A stretch of DNA of 64,000 bases, from contig SDUX01000009.1 in assembly GCA_008729055.1 (NCBI GenBank), forward strand, positions 914,251 to 978,250, in the 5' to 3' direction. Within the stretch, counting starts at the first letter, position 1. Each line of letters opens with the position of its first letter. A program made the translations under genes and the position numbers. The notes beneath the pieces were generated by a model. That model worked only from the letters and a program-made list of their open reading frames with translations, did no database searches and was not told the DNA's origin. Shown here in pieces: positions 1 through 8,154 of this stretch. The DNA comes from Pyropia haitanensis. Its lineage: Eukaryota; Rhodophyta; Bangiophyceae; Bangiales; Bangiaceae.

Positions 1-2298
1 TTGACCCGACGAGAAGGGCGCGGTGCGCCCGGGAAGTAGCCACGCCTCTGTGGCGTGCGCCAGCGCAGGAGCCCACCACGCTTGGGCCGTCCAGACCGGC
101 AGCACCACGGTCGCTGTTGCCTTGTCCGCCAAGACCTTGGCGATGACACGCGCGGCCTGGGAGAACGGCGGGTAGATCCAGTTGTTCTCGTTGCCGCCCC
201 ACGGCACAGAGAAGGTGTCGACGCCCTCCGTCCCGGGGCCGTGCCGCTGCGAGTTGAAGCGCGCGCAGCGCGCGTTGAGGGCGGTGGCGAAGCGGTCGAC
301 GGTGTGGACTCCGTAGCGGTCTTGGAGCCGCTGGAAGATGGCGTCGTCCAGACGCCAGTTGTCGCGGTCCCGTTGCCGGGACAGCGCGTCCGCCCACACG
401 TTGGCGACAGAGGCGATCCAGGTCGCATTGATCGTGATGCCCAGCCGTTGGACAACCTTGTGCAGCCGGCGGAGCTCGGCCATGAGGGCGGCGGACCGGC
501 TCGAGAGGGAGTTGATCACGTGCATGGCGACTTGGTTGTCGACTCGCAGGCGCAGGGTGCCGGTACGTCCCGCCATCTGCTTGCCGAAGGCGAGCAAGCA
601 AAACCGCACGGCGCACACCTCCTTGACGTTGATGTGCCAGTTTTGCTGGGACAGGGTGAAAAACCCCGCCGCTGGGACAGTGTCGCCCCAGTGGCCGCCC
701 CAGCCCCAGGGTGACGCGTCCGTCGTGAGGTAGCCGACCGTGTCCGCCCACAGCGCCCTTCCGACGCCCGGGTTGGTCCGTAGGTGGGCGAACCAGTGGA
801 GGTCGCGGGCAGCGCCGTGGGAAAGCTTGGTCGAGCCTGTGCGCTTGCCCTGGCAGTTGTAGAGCCGCCGCAGGTAGAACCTTGCGGACGGCATCGCCAG
901 GGAGCAGGATACCGCGGTTCCAGTGAAGCGGCACAGGGCTTTGGCCGAGACGACGCGGGCGTTGGCGCCCGACGCCGTGAGCAGAGCCTTTGCCAGGCGC
1001 ACGATCTTGTCCAACCGCTCCTTGGGTAGAAACAGGAGCCGCCGGCGCGTGTCGACCAGAAAGCCGAGGAGTGGAAGCTTGGTTGTGCCGACGCTGACGC
1101 CCTTGGTCGGGTGGACGTGGATCCCCAGCGTCTTGAACAGGTCCAGGATCGCCACCCTGCCGACGGTCGCGGACGCCGCCGTCGAAGGGCGGATGCCGCA
1201 GCCCGTCGCCGCAAAGTCGTCCACGTACGCCATAACAGTGTAGCCCTTGTTCCGTAGGGCGGCGACGACGGGACGTAGCACCTTGGTCCATGCCCAAGGG
1301 GAGAGACGCATGCCGAATGGCAGCACGCGCGGCTCGTACACGACGCCGTCGACGATGAAGCGGAAGTACTTGCGGTGGGCCGGCCACAGGCGTATGTGGT
1401 AGAAGGCGTCCTTGACGTCCCACGACACCAGATGCTCGTCGGGGAGCAGCGTGGAGAGGAAGTTGGCCAGGCGCTGGTACTTGAACTTGCGTTCGGCGAT
1501 GAACCGGTTGATCTGTCTCAGGTCCACCACCAGCCGGTCCTTGGGCCCGTGGACGACAAACGTCGGGGACACCCACAGCGAGCCCGCGCCTGCCGCTATG
1601 CTTAGACGGCGGGCATAGCCGGCGGCCACCCAGCGCTTGGCCTCGTTGGTGCTCCAAAGCTGCTCGACGCTGGGCATGGGATACCCCTTGGACCGCGTGG
1701 GCGGAGGGAGGGAGACCCAAGGGATCCGCAGACCAAAGAGGATGGTCCGCAAAACCCAACCGGTCGCCCCCATGGCCGCCCATGCGGCCGCCGAGAGCCG
1801 CAGCGTGGAGAAGGGCGAGGCGGCCGCCGCCGCCTCGTCCTCTGCCGCCACGCGGGCCTCGTGCCGGCGCTGCCTCTTGGTAGGGCGGCGTCGGCGGCTG
1901 CGTGCCTTGGTCGCTGCCACGCCCCCCGGCACGCGAGGGGGCGGGCCCGACCCCCGAGAAGGGCGGGGGGTCGGCGAGGCCCAGCCGGGTGGCTTAACGG
2001 CGCCGCTTGGGGCCGTCCCCCTTGCCCGGCTTGTCGGGCGGCTTGGGGTTGTCGGCGCGGATGCCCGCGGCGTGGCGGGTGCCGTGGCGTCTGGCGGCTT
2101 GCTTGACGAAGCTCTCCGTCTGGGCGTTCTGGAGGAAGTCCCAGGCGGGGCAGTAGACGCCGTCGTCCGCGTTGTCGAAGACCAACGCTCGGAGAGTCTC
2201 CGAAGCAGGTCCATCGTGGGTGGCGAGAGAGATGACCTTGTACCGGGCCGAGGTGAGGGAGAAGAGCTGATGGAGCCACAACCGCGTCTCGCGGTCAA
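1..2298 (-). CDS. DIRS reverse transcriptase/RNase H, copy 1, partial
   Basis: Same protein as the gene at 4295-6985 but truncated by the window start, so only the N-terminal region, the RT domain and most of RNase H are present. The RT catalytic box AYVDDF is encoded near 1214-1231, offset exactly 4,687 from copy 2. The one coding difference I see from copy 2, in the Phe-Phe of the 'AAGFFTL' stretch, is synonymous. It overlaps the 3' end of ORF1 (1994-3058) in another frame. Confidence 0.8.
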   Translation of the reverse strand, partial: MTARRGCGSISSSPSPRPGTRSSLSPPTMDLLRRLSERWSSTTRTTASTAPPGTSSRTPRRRASSSKPPDATAPATPRASAPTTPSRPTSRARGTAPSGAVKPPGWASPTPRPSRGSGPPPRVPGGVAATKARSRRRRPTKRQRRHEARVAAEDEAAAAASPFSTLRLSAAAWAAMGATGWVLRTILFGLRIPWVSLPPPTRSKGYPMPSVEQLWSTNEAKRWVAAGYARRLSIAAGAGSLWVSPTFVVHGPKDRLVVDLRQINRFIAERKFKYQRLANFLSTLLPDEHLVSWDVKDAFYHIRLWPAHRKYFRFIVDGVVYEPRVLPFGMRLSPWAWTKVLRPVVAALRNKGYTVMAYVDDFAATGCGIRPSTAASATVGRVAILDLFKTLGIHVHPTKGVSVGTTKLPLLGFLVDTRRRLLFLPKERLDKIVRLAKALLTASGANARVVSAKALCRFTGTAVSCSLAMPSARFYLRRLYNCQGKRTGSTKLSHGAARDLHWFAHLRTNPGVGRALWADTVGYLTTDASPWGWGGHWGDTVPAAGFFTLSQQNWHINVKEVCAVRFCLLAFGKQMAGRTGTLRLRVDNQVAMHVINSLSSRSAALMAELRRLHKVVQRLGITINATWIASVANVWADALSRQRDRDNWRLDDAIFQRLQDRYGVHTVDRFATALNARCARFNSQRHGPGTEGVDTFSVPWGGNENNWIYPPFSQAARVIAKVLADKATATVVLPVWTAQAWWAPALAHATEAWLLPGRTAPFSSGQ

Positions 2299-3058
2299 AG
2301 CTGCTTACCTTCTTGCCCGCCTCCTCGCGCTCGAGCTCCTTGGAGAGGATGCGGTTGTGCAGCGCCTGGACCCAAGCACACACGTTGTACACGAACTCGA
2401 GCTCATGCGCCGCCTTGCCGTGCACCTTGGCCTGCACGCGCGCGTAGCGCGTGTCGCCGACGACGTCAAACGGCGCCGGGCGACGCAGCAGCGGGCTGCC
2501 GCCAGGCGGGACGTAAAACCCACGGATCACGGGGCGCGCCGCCTGCACCCGGGAGACCTCCCTAGGGTGGAAGGGGCTGCGGTACACGTTGGCCTTGCCG
2601 TCGTACTCGTCGTCCTCGTCGTCGTCACTGTAGTCGTCGTCGGAGTCGTCACCGGGCGGGGGCGGATCGTCGTCCTTGCCGCCACCTCTGCGGCGGCCGT
2701 CGTCGTTGTCGTCGTCGTCCTTGTCGCCGCCGTCGCCGTCGCCGCCTCCGTCGTTGTCCTCGTCGTTGTTGTCCTCGTTGTCGTTGGCAGGGGGGAGGTC
2801 TTGGGCGTCGTCACGGCCCGCCGCGGCACCACCGCCGCCAGCCGCGCCGGCGCCACCACCCCGGCGTCCACGACCACCACCCGCTACTTGGCGGACGTGG
2901 GGGAGTACAGACGACAGGCTCAGAAAGAGGGCCGCCCAAAGGGTGGAGCCGATGGCTCCAGAGTTAACCGTCGCCGCCGAGGCGGGGCCGGAGCGGCAGG
3001 GCAGGATGCCCAACAAGCCGCTTCCCACAAGGGGAGCTGCCGCCGAGAGCGACGACAT
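1994..3058 (-). CDS. DIRS ORF1 (gag-like), copy 1
   Basis: 355-codon frame starting at the ATG of 'MSSLSAAAPLVG', identical in position and reading to the copy-2 gene at 6681-7745. Order: hydrophobic N-terminal stretch, Gly/Arg-rich linker, very acidic Asp/Asn/Gly tract, a folded-looking 160-residue region, basic tail ending KRRR. This is the position of the gag-like first ORF in DIRS elements. There is no zinc knuckle. The role as a nucleocapsid-like protein is inferred from position only. Confidence 0.7.
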   Translation of the reverse strand: MSSLSAAAPLVGSGLLGILPCRSGPASAATVNSGAIGSTLWAALFLSLSSVLPHVRQVAGGGRGRRGGGAGAAGGGGAAAGRDDAQDLPPANDNEDNNDEDNDGGGDGDGGDKDDDDNDDGRRRGGGKDDDPPPPGDDSDDDYSDDDEDDEYDGKANVYRSPFHPREVSRVQAARPVIRGFYVPPGGSPLLRRPAPFDVVGDTRYARVQAKVHGKAAHELEFVYNVCAWVQALHNRILSKELEREEAGKKVSSFDRETRLWLHQLFSLTSARYKVISLATHDGPASETLRALVFDNADDGVYCPAWDFLQNAQTESFVKQAARRHGTRHAAGIRADNPKPPDKPGKGDGPKRRR

Positions 3059-3082
3059 GAGTCGGGGCCGCGTCGTGCCCAC

Positions 3083-3467
3083 CGATGACCGGTAGACGCT
3101 GCTTTTCCGCGGAATGCGGAAAAACAGCGGACGTGCCGGACCCGGCGGTCAAGGAGGAAGACGCGGCGGCGTCGCCTCTTATGGCGTCGGGCGGGGGGAA
3201 GGGCGTGCGGACCCGCTGCGGTGTGGCGACCGCGGCGGCGACGGCAGGACCCTCGGTGCCCAAGCCTGTGGCTGTGGGGCAACGCCCATCCCCCCTCGGT
3301 GCTGCTTGCGCAAGCGCCGCCGGCTCAGGGGGATCTGAGATCGCCCCCTGGAACGGACGGTCGGACCGTCCGCGCCATAAGTCTTTAGTTTCTCCGCCAA
3401 AAACAAGTACGGCGCCGCCCACAAGGTGGGTGCTATAACCGTCAAATAACAATCATACGAAGGGGTT
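3083..3467 (-). other. DIRS terminal region of copy 1, also the junction between copies
   Basis: Non-coding stretch upstream of ORF1, repeated at 7770-8154. It holds a perfect 19-nt palindrome at 3354-3372 (CGGACGGTC-G-GACCGTCCG) and, just before it, a near-perfect hairpin built on CAGGGGG and CCCCCTG (about 3327-3351). In a tandem array this segment serves as the end of one element and the start of the next. It is the likely site of recombinase binding or circle joining; that role is inference. Confidence 0.5.
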
Positions 3468-3494
3468 ACAAAGGGGAGGGAGCCGCGTATGCCA

Positions 3495-4500
3495 TCAAGT
3501 GGAGTACGGGCGCCGACCCCGCCCGGCCGAGGCCGGGCAGAGGCGACCGAAAAAACACCGGTCAGAGGGCGACGGGGTGACCAACGCGGAGATGTAGGTC
3601 TCGGCCAGGGTCAGCTCCGACGTGTTGGAGTACTCGGAGATGGCGCCGCGGGGGACCCCCGCCGCGTTGGCCGACGTGGCGCCGCCCTTCTTGAGGGAGT
3701 GGCTGGCGTAGCGCGCGCCCAGAGGTGCGGATACGCCGACGCGTGCCAACCCCTCCCGCAGCCAGGCCGTCAGCGTGGCGCTGGCCTGATTGGGGTGGCA
3801 GTCCGAGAAGAGCCGGTCGCCGGGCGCGGCGTCGGCGGCACGCCGGTCCGTCAGTAGCCGCGCGAGTAGCTGGCGCGGCACGTCCGCGTCGGGGGTGTCC
3901 GACCGGGGCAGCTCCCGGGAGATGGGGCCGTCTACCGCCGCCGTCTTGTGGTAGCGCACGATGAAGCAGGTCCGTCCGTCCGGAGGGAGGTCGACGTCCG
4001 CCAGGGTGAACCGGATGAGGTCCTTGGCGCGGCGCATCCACCAGAAGGCGCAAACGACGGCGGTAAGCCGGTGCCGCATCGCGCGAGGGGAGTAGGTTGC
4101 CAGAAGGGCAAGACTCCAGGCGGCGGTCGACGGCAGCGGAACGACGGCCCGCGAGGGCTGGGGGCGAAGCGCCAGCCCCGCCCGTCGGAAGCCCGACTTG
4201 GCCTCGCGGACGCTGTCGGCGTCGCAGGGGTTGCGGAAGCCAGCCGCGAGATGCCGCTTGCGCACTGCCGCCAACAGAGGCTTGAGGGACACGGCTACGA
4301 CCGTGCCGCGCCGCCACAGGGAGCCGATATATCGAACAACGGTCGCCGTGCTGGCGGGGAGAGATGGCACGCCGCGGCTCGCGCAGTAGTCGGAGAAGCG
4401 GCGCCAATGGCCTTCGTAGCGGTCCGCCGTGGCGGCCACGACGGACCACGACCGCAGGTAGCGCGCGGCAGCTCCGTCAGCACCGCCGCCGGGGGAGGCA
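3495..4500 (-). CDS. DIRS tyrosine recombinase
   Basis: C-terminal part of a long open frame (open from 6470 to 3495) that is out of frame with the RT gene; the recombinase begins near 4500. N-terminal core-binding-like region ('TADRYEGHWRRFSDYC'), then the catalytic domain: first Arg in the 'RRAKDLIRF' region, 'ASHSLKKGGATSA' as the HxxR box, and 'LAETYIS' with the nucleophilic Tyr encoded at 3594-3596. In box II the usual HxxR reads HSLK, so the second catalytic Arg appears as Lys. The enzyme would integrate a circular DNA intermediate by strand exchange. The start is uncertain; translation may rely on overlap with the pol frame. Stop TGA at 3495-3497. Confidence 0.8.
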
Positions 4501-6985
4501 CGCGCCAGTGCCGAGCGTTGGCCACGCCACCACCGGTTCGCCGCTGGCGTCGGTTGAAGCGTTGTCGGCGTTGGTCGGCTCGCTCGGCTGCCGCCCGTTT
4601 TGCTTGGACGAAGGCCGGAGGGTGGCCGCCTTGCACGAAGCGGAGGACTGCCATGCGCCAGCGCGGAGGGCTGGCCGGCCGGCGGGCTTGACCCGACGAG
4701 AAGGGCGCGGTGCGCCCGGGAAGTAGCCACGCCTCTGTGGCGTGCGCCAGCGCAGGAGCCCACCACGCTTGGGCCGTCCAGACCGGCAGCACCACGGTCG
4801 CTGTTGCCTTGTCCGCCAAGACCTTGGCGATGACACGCGCGGCCTGGGAGAACGGCGGGTAGATCCAGTTGTTCTCGTTGCCGCCCCACGGCACAGAGAA
4901 GGTGTCGACGCCCTCCGTCCCGGGGCCGTGCCGCTGCGAGTTGAAGCGCGCGCAGCGCGCGTTGAGGGCGGTGGCGAAGCGGTCGACGGTGTGGACTCCG
5001 TAGCGGTCTTGGAGCCGCTGGAAGATGGCGTCGTCCAGACGCCAGTTGTCGCGGTCCCGTTGCCGGGACAGCGCGTCCGCCCACACGTTGGCGACAGAGG
5101 CGATCCAGGTCGCATTGATCGTGATGCCCAGCCGTTGGACAACCTTGTGCAGCCGGCGGAGCTCGGCCATGAGGGCGGCGGACCGGCTCGAGAGGGAGTT
5201 GATCACGTGCATGGCGACTTGGTTGTCGACTCGCAGGCGCAGGGTGCCGGTACGTCCCGCCATCTGCTTGCCGAAGGCGAGCAAGCAAAACCGCACGGCG
5301 CACACCTCCTTGACGTTGATGTGCCAGTTTTGCTGGGACAGGGTGAAGAACCCCGCCGCTGGGACAGTGTCGCCCCAGTGGCCGCCCCAGCCCCAGGGTG
5401 ACGCGTCCGTCGTGAGGTAGCCGACCGTGTCCGCCCACAGCGCCCTTCCGACGCCCGGGTTGGTCCGTAGGTGGGCGAACCAGTGGAGGTCGCGGGCAGC
5501 GCCGTGGGAAAGCTTGGTCGAGCCTGTGCGCTTGCCCTGGCAGTTGTAGAGCCGCCGCAGGTAGAACCTTGCGGACGGCATCGCCAGGGAGCAGGATACC
5601 GCGGTTCCAGTGAAGCGGCACAGGGCTTTGGCCGAGACGACGCGGGCGTTGGCGCCCGACGCCGTGAGCAGAGCCTTTGCCAGGCGCACGATCTTGTCCA
5701 ACCGCTCCTTGGGTAGAAACAGGAGCCGCCGGCGCGTGTCGACCAGAAAGCCGAGGAGTGGAAGCTTGGTTGTGCCGACGCTGACGCCCTTGGTCGGGTG
5801 GACGTGGATCCCCAGCGTCTTGAACAGGTCCAGGATCGCCACCCTGCCGACGGTCGCGGACGCCGCCGTCGAAGGGCGGATGCCGCAGCCCGTCGCCGCA
5901 AAGTCGTCCACGTACGCCATAACAGTGTAGCCCTTGTTCCGTAGGGCGGCGACGACGGGACGTAGCACCTTGGTCCATGCCCAAGGGGAGAGACGCATGC
6001 CGAATGGCAGCACGCGCGGCTCGTACACGACGCCGTCGACGATGAAGCGGAAGTACTTGCGGTGGGCCGGCCACAGGCGTATGTGGTAGAAGGCGTCCTT
6101 GACGTCCCACGACACCAGATGCTCGTCGGGGAGCAGCGTGGAGAGGAAGTTGGCCAGGCGCTGGTACTTGAACTTGCGTTCGGCGATGAACCGGTTGATC
6201 TGTCTCAGGTCCACCACCAGCCGGTCCTTGGGCCCGTGGACGACAAACGTCGGGGACACCCACAGCGAGCCCGCGCCTGCCGCTATGCTTAGACGGCGGG
6301 CATAGCCGGCGGCCACCCAGCGCTTGGCCTCGTTGGTGCTCCAAAGCTGCTCGACGCTGGGCATGGGATACCCCTTGGACCGCGTGGGCGGAGGGAGGGA
6401 GACCCAAGGGATCCGCAGACCAAAGAGGATGGTCCGCAAAACCCAACCGGTCGCCCCCATGGCCGCCCATGCGGCCGCCGAGAGCCGCAGCGTGGAGAAG
6501 GGCGAGGCGGCCGCCGCCGCCTCGTCCTCTGCCGCCACGCGGGCCTCGTGCCGGCGCTGCCTCTTGGTAGGGCGGCGTCGGCGGCTGCGTGCCTTGGTCG
6601 CTGCCACGCCCCCCGGCACGCGAGGGGGCGGGCCCGACCCCCGAGAAGGGCGGGGGGTCGGCGAGGCCCAGCCGGGTGGCTTAACGGCGCCGCTTGGGGC
6701 CGTCCCCCTTGCCCGGCTTGTCGGGCGGCTTGGGGTTGTCGGCGCGGATGCCCGCGGCGTGGCGGGTGCCGTGGCGTCTGGCGGCTTGCTTGACGAAGCT
6801 CTCCGTCTGGGCGTTCTGGAGGAAGTCCCAGGCGGGGCAGTAGACGCCGTCGTCCGCGTTGTCGAAGACCAACGCTCGGAGAGTCTCCGAAGCAGGTCCA
6901 TCGTGGGTGGCGAGAGAGATGACCTTGTACCGGGCCGAGGTGAGGGAGAAGAGCTGATGGAGCCACAACCGCGTCTCGCGGTCAA
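4295..6985 (-). CDS. DIRS reverse transcriptase/RNase H, copy 2
   Basis: Long frame; the RT starts around 6450 and the sequence before it overlaps ORF1 out of frame. RT motifs in order: 'VVDLRQINRFI', 'SWDVKDAFYHI', 'VLPFGMRLSPWAWT', and the catalytic 'AYVDDF' encoded near 5901-5918. RNase H follows: 'TDASPWGWGG', 'HINVKEVCAVRF', and 'SVANVWADALSR' (about 5040-5110). After RNase H comes the extension typical of DIRS pol ('VDRFATALNARCARFNS', PPF box). The frame overlaps the recombinase frame at its 3' end (4295-4500). It would copy element RNA into DNA. True start unknown: the most 5' part of the frame reads as antisense-like low complexity and is probably untranslated. Confidence 0.85.
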   Translation of the reverse strand: MTARRGCGSISSSPSPRPGTRSSLSPPTMDLLRRLSERWSSTTRTTASTAPPGTSSRTPRRRASSSKPPDATAPATPRASAPTTPSRPTSRARGTAPSGAVKPPGWASPTPRPSRGSGPPPRVPGGVAATKARSRRRRPTKRQRRHEARVAAEDEAAAAASPFSTLRLSAAAWAAMGATGWVLRTILFGLRIPWVSLPPPTRSKGYPMPSVEQLWSTNEAKRWVAAGYARRLSIAAGAGSLWVSPTFVVHGPKDRLVVDLRQINRFIAERKFKYQRLANFLSTLLPDEHLVSWDVKDAFYHIRLWPAHRKYFRFIVDGVVYEPRVLPFGMRLSPWAWTKVLRPVVAALRNKGYTVMAYVDDFAATGCGIRPSTAASATVGRVAILDLFKTLGIHVHPTKGVSVGTTKLPLLGFLVDTRRRLLFLPKERLDKIVRLAKALLTASGANARVVSAKALCRFTGTAVSCSLAMPSARFYLRRLYNCQGKRTGSTKLSHGAARDLHWFAHLRTNPGVGRALWADTVGYLTTDASPWGWGGHWGDTVPAAGFFTLSQQNWHINVKEVCAVRFCLLAFGKQMAGRTGTLRLRVDNQVAMHVINSLSSRSAALMAELRRLHKVVQRLGITINATWIASVANVWADALSRQRDRDNWRLDDAIFQRLQDRYGVHTVDRFATALNARCARFNSQRHGPGTEGVDTFSVPWGGNENNWIYPPFSQAARVIAKVLADKATATVVLPVWTAQAWWAPALAHATEAWLLPGRTAPFSSGQARRPASPPRWRMAVLRFVQGGHPPAFVQAKRAAAERADQRRQRFNRRQRRTGGGVANARHWRVPPPAAVLTELPRATCGRGPSWPPRRTATKAIGAASPTTARAAACHLSPPARRPLFDISAPCGGAARS

Positions 6986-7745
6986 AGCTGCTTACCTTCT
7001 TGCCCGCCTCCTCGCGCTCGAGCTCCTTGGAGAGGATGCGGTTGTGCAGCGCCTGGACCCAAGCACACACGTTGTACACGAACTCGAGCTCATGCGCCGC
7101 CTTGCCGTGCACCTTGGCCTGCACGCGCGCGTAGCGCGTGTCGCCGACGACGTCAAACGGCGCCGGGCGACGCAGCAGCGGGCTGCCGCCAGGCGGGACG
7201 TAAAACCCACGGATCACGGGGCGCGCCGCCTGCACCCGGGAGACCTCCCTAGGGTGGAAGGGGCTGCGGTACACGTTGGCCTTGCCGTCGTACTCGTCGT
7301 CCTCGTCGTCGTCACTGTAGTCGTCGTCGGAGTCGTCACCGGGCGGGGGCGGATCGTCGTCCTTGCCGCCACCTCTGCGGCGGCCGTCGTCGTTGTCGTC
7401 GTCGTCCTTGTCGCCGCCGTCGCCGTCGCCGCCTCCGTCGTTGTCCTCGTCGTTGTTGTCCTCGTTGTCGTTGGCAGGGGGGAGGTCTTGGGCGTCGTCA
7501 CGGCCCGCCGCGGCACCACCGCCGCCAGCCGCGCCGGCGCCACCACCCCGGCGTCCACGACCACCACCCGCTACTTGGCGGACGTGGGGGAGTACAGACG
7601 ACAGGCTCAGAAAGAGGGCCGCCCAAAGGGTGGAGCCGATGGCTCCAGAGTTAACCGTCGCCGCCGAGGCGGGGCCGGAGCGGCAGGGCAGGATGCCCAA
7701 CAAGCCGCTTCCCACAAGGGGAGCTGCCGCCGAGAGCGACGACAT
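6681..7745 (-). CDS. DIRS ORF1 (gag-like), copy 2
   Basis: 355 codons from the ATG at 7745. It carries a possible membrane-like stretch near residues 40-52 ('TLWAALFLSLSSV'), a Gly/Arg linker, an acidic run of Asp/Asn/Glu/Gly encoded by (GTC)n-like DNA around 7290-7480, and a conserved-looking C-terminal part containing 'HELEFVYNVCAWVQALHN' and 'LWLHQLFSLTSARYKVIS'. It ends with a basic tail. First gene of the element; the RT frame follows in a +1 relation. No recognised domain; gag-like by position only. Confidence 0.7.
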   Translation of the reverse strand: MSSLSAAAPLVGSGLLGILPCRSGPASAATVNSGAIGSTLWAALFLSLSSVLPHVRQVAGGGRGRRGGGAGAAGGGGAAAGRDDAQDLPPANDNEDNNDEDNDGGGDGDGGDKDDDDNDDGRRRGGGKDDDPPPPGDDSDDDYSDDDEDDEYDGKANVYRSPFHPREVSRVQAARPVIRGFYVPPGGSPLLRRPAPFDVVGDTRYARVQAKVHGKAAHELEFVYNVCAWVQALHNRILSKELEREEAGKKVSSFDRETRLWLHQLFSLTSARYKVISLATHDGPASETLRALVFDNADDGVYCPAWDFLQNAQTESFVKQAARRHGTRHAAGIRADNPKPPDKPGKGDGPKRRR

Positions 7746-7769
7746 GAGTCGGGGCCGCGTCGTGCCCAC

Positions 7770-8154
7770 CGATGACCGGTAGACGCTGCTTTTCCGCGGA
7801 ATGCGGAAAAACAGCGGACGTGCCGGACCCGGCGGTCAAGGAGGAAGACGCGGCGGCGTCGCCTCTTATGGCGTCGGGCGGGGGGAAGGGCGTGCGGACC
7901 CGCTGCGGTGTGGCGACCGCGGCGGCGACGGCAGGACCCTCGGTGCCCAAGCCTGTGGCTGTGGGGCAACGCCCATCCCCCCTCGGTGCTGCTTGCGCAA
8001 GCGCCGCCGGCTCAGGGGGATCTGAGATCGCCCCCTGGAACGGACGGTCGGACCGTCCGCGCCATAAGTCTTTAGTTTCTCCGCCAAAAACAAGTACGGC
8101 GCCGCCCACAACGTGGGTGCTATAACCGTCAAATAACAATCATACGAAGGGGTT
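7770..8154 (-). other. DIRS 5' terminal region of copy 2
   Basis: Copy of 3083-3467 with one difference ('caacgtggg' for 'caaggtggg'). It contains the same 19-nt palindrome at 8041-8059 and the preceding hairpin. It ends abruptly at 8154, where non-element sequence begins. It should hold the element promoter; I see no convincing TATA box. Confidence 0.5.

Larger units (their letters stand above)
1..3467 (-). mobile_element. DIRS-type YR retrotransposon, copy 1 (cut by window edge)
   Basis: Every base from 1 to 3467 is matched by 4688-8154, a constant offset of 4,687 bp. I see only two differences: one silent, in the RNase H region near 665/5352, and one near 3424/8111. This copy contains the ORF1 gene and the 5' part of the reverse transcriptase/RNase H gene. 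Its recombinase end lies beyond the left edge. The two copies sit head to tail with no host sequence between them, so position 3467/3468 is an element-to-element junction. Confidence 0.85.
3468..8154 (-). mobile_element. DIRS-type YR retrotransposon, copy 2 (complete unit)
   Basis: This is one full 4,687-bp period. Read on the minus strand the order is terminal region (8154 to about 7746), ORF1, reverse transcriptase/RNase H, tyrosine recombinase. RT followed by a tyrosine recombinase instead of a DDE integrase is the hallmark of DIRS-like elements. The right boundary is where the copies stop matching: after 'gaaggggtt', copy 2 runs into 'ttttgt' and copy 1 into 'acaaag'. No target-site duplication is visible, as expected for recombinase-mediated insertion. 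Known DIRS elements use split direct or inverted terminal repeats. I could not assign those here because the neighbouring copy supplies the same terminal sequence. Confidence 0.85.

Noticed and set aside
1637..3088. 483-codon plus-strand frame opposite the DIRS ORF1, also at 6324-7775
   Set aside because: Exact antisense of ORF1/RT with Val/Arg/Ala-rich shadow composition; kept open by GC content.
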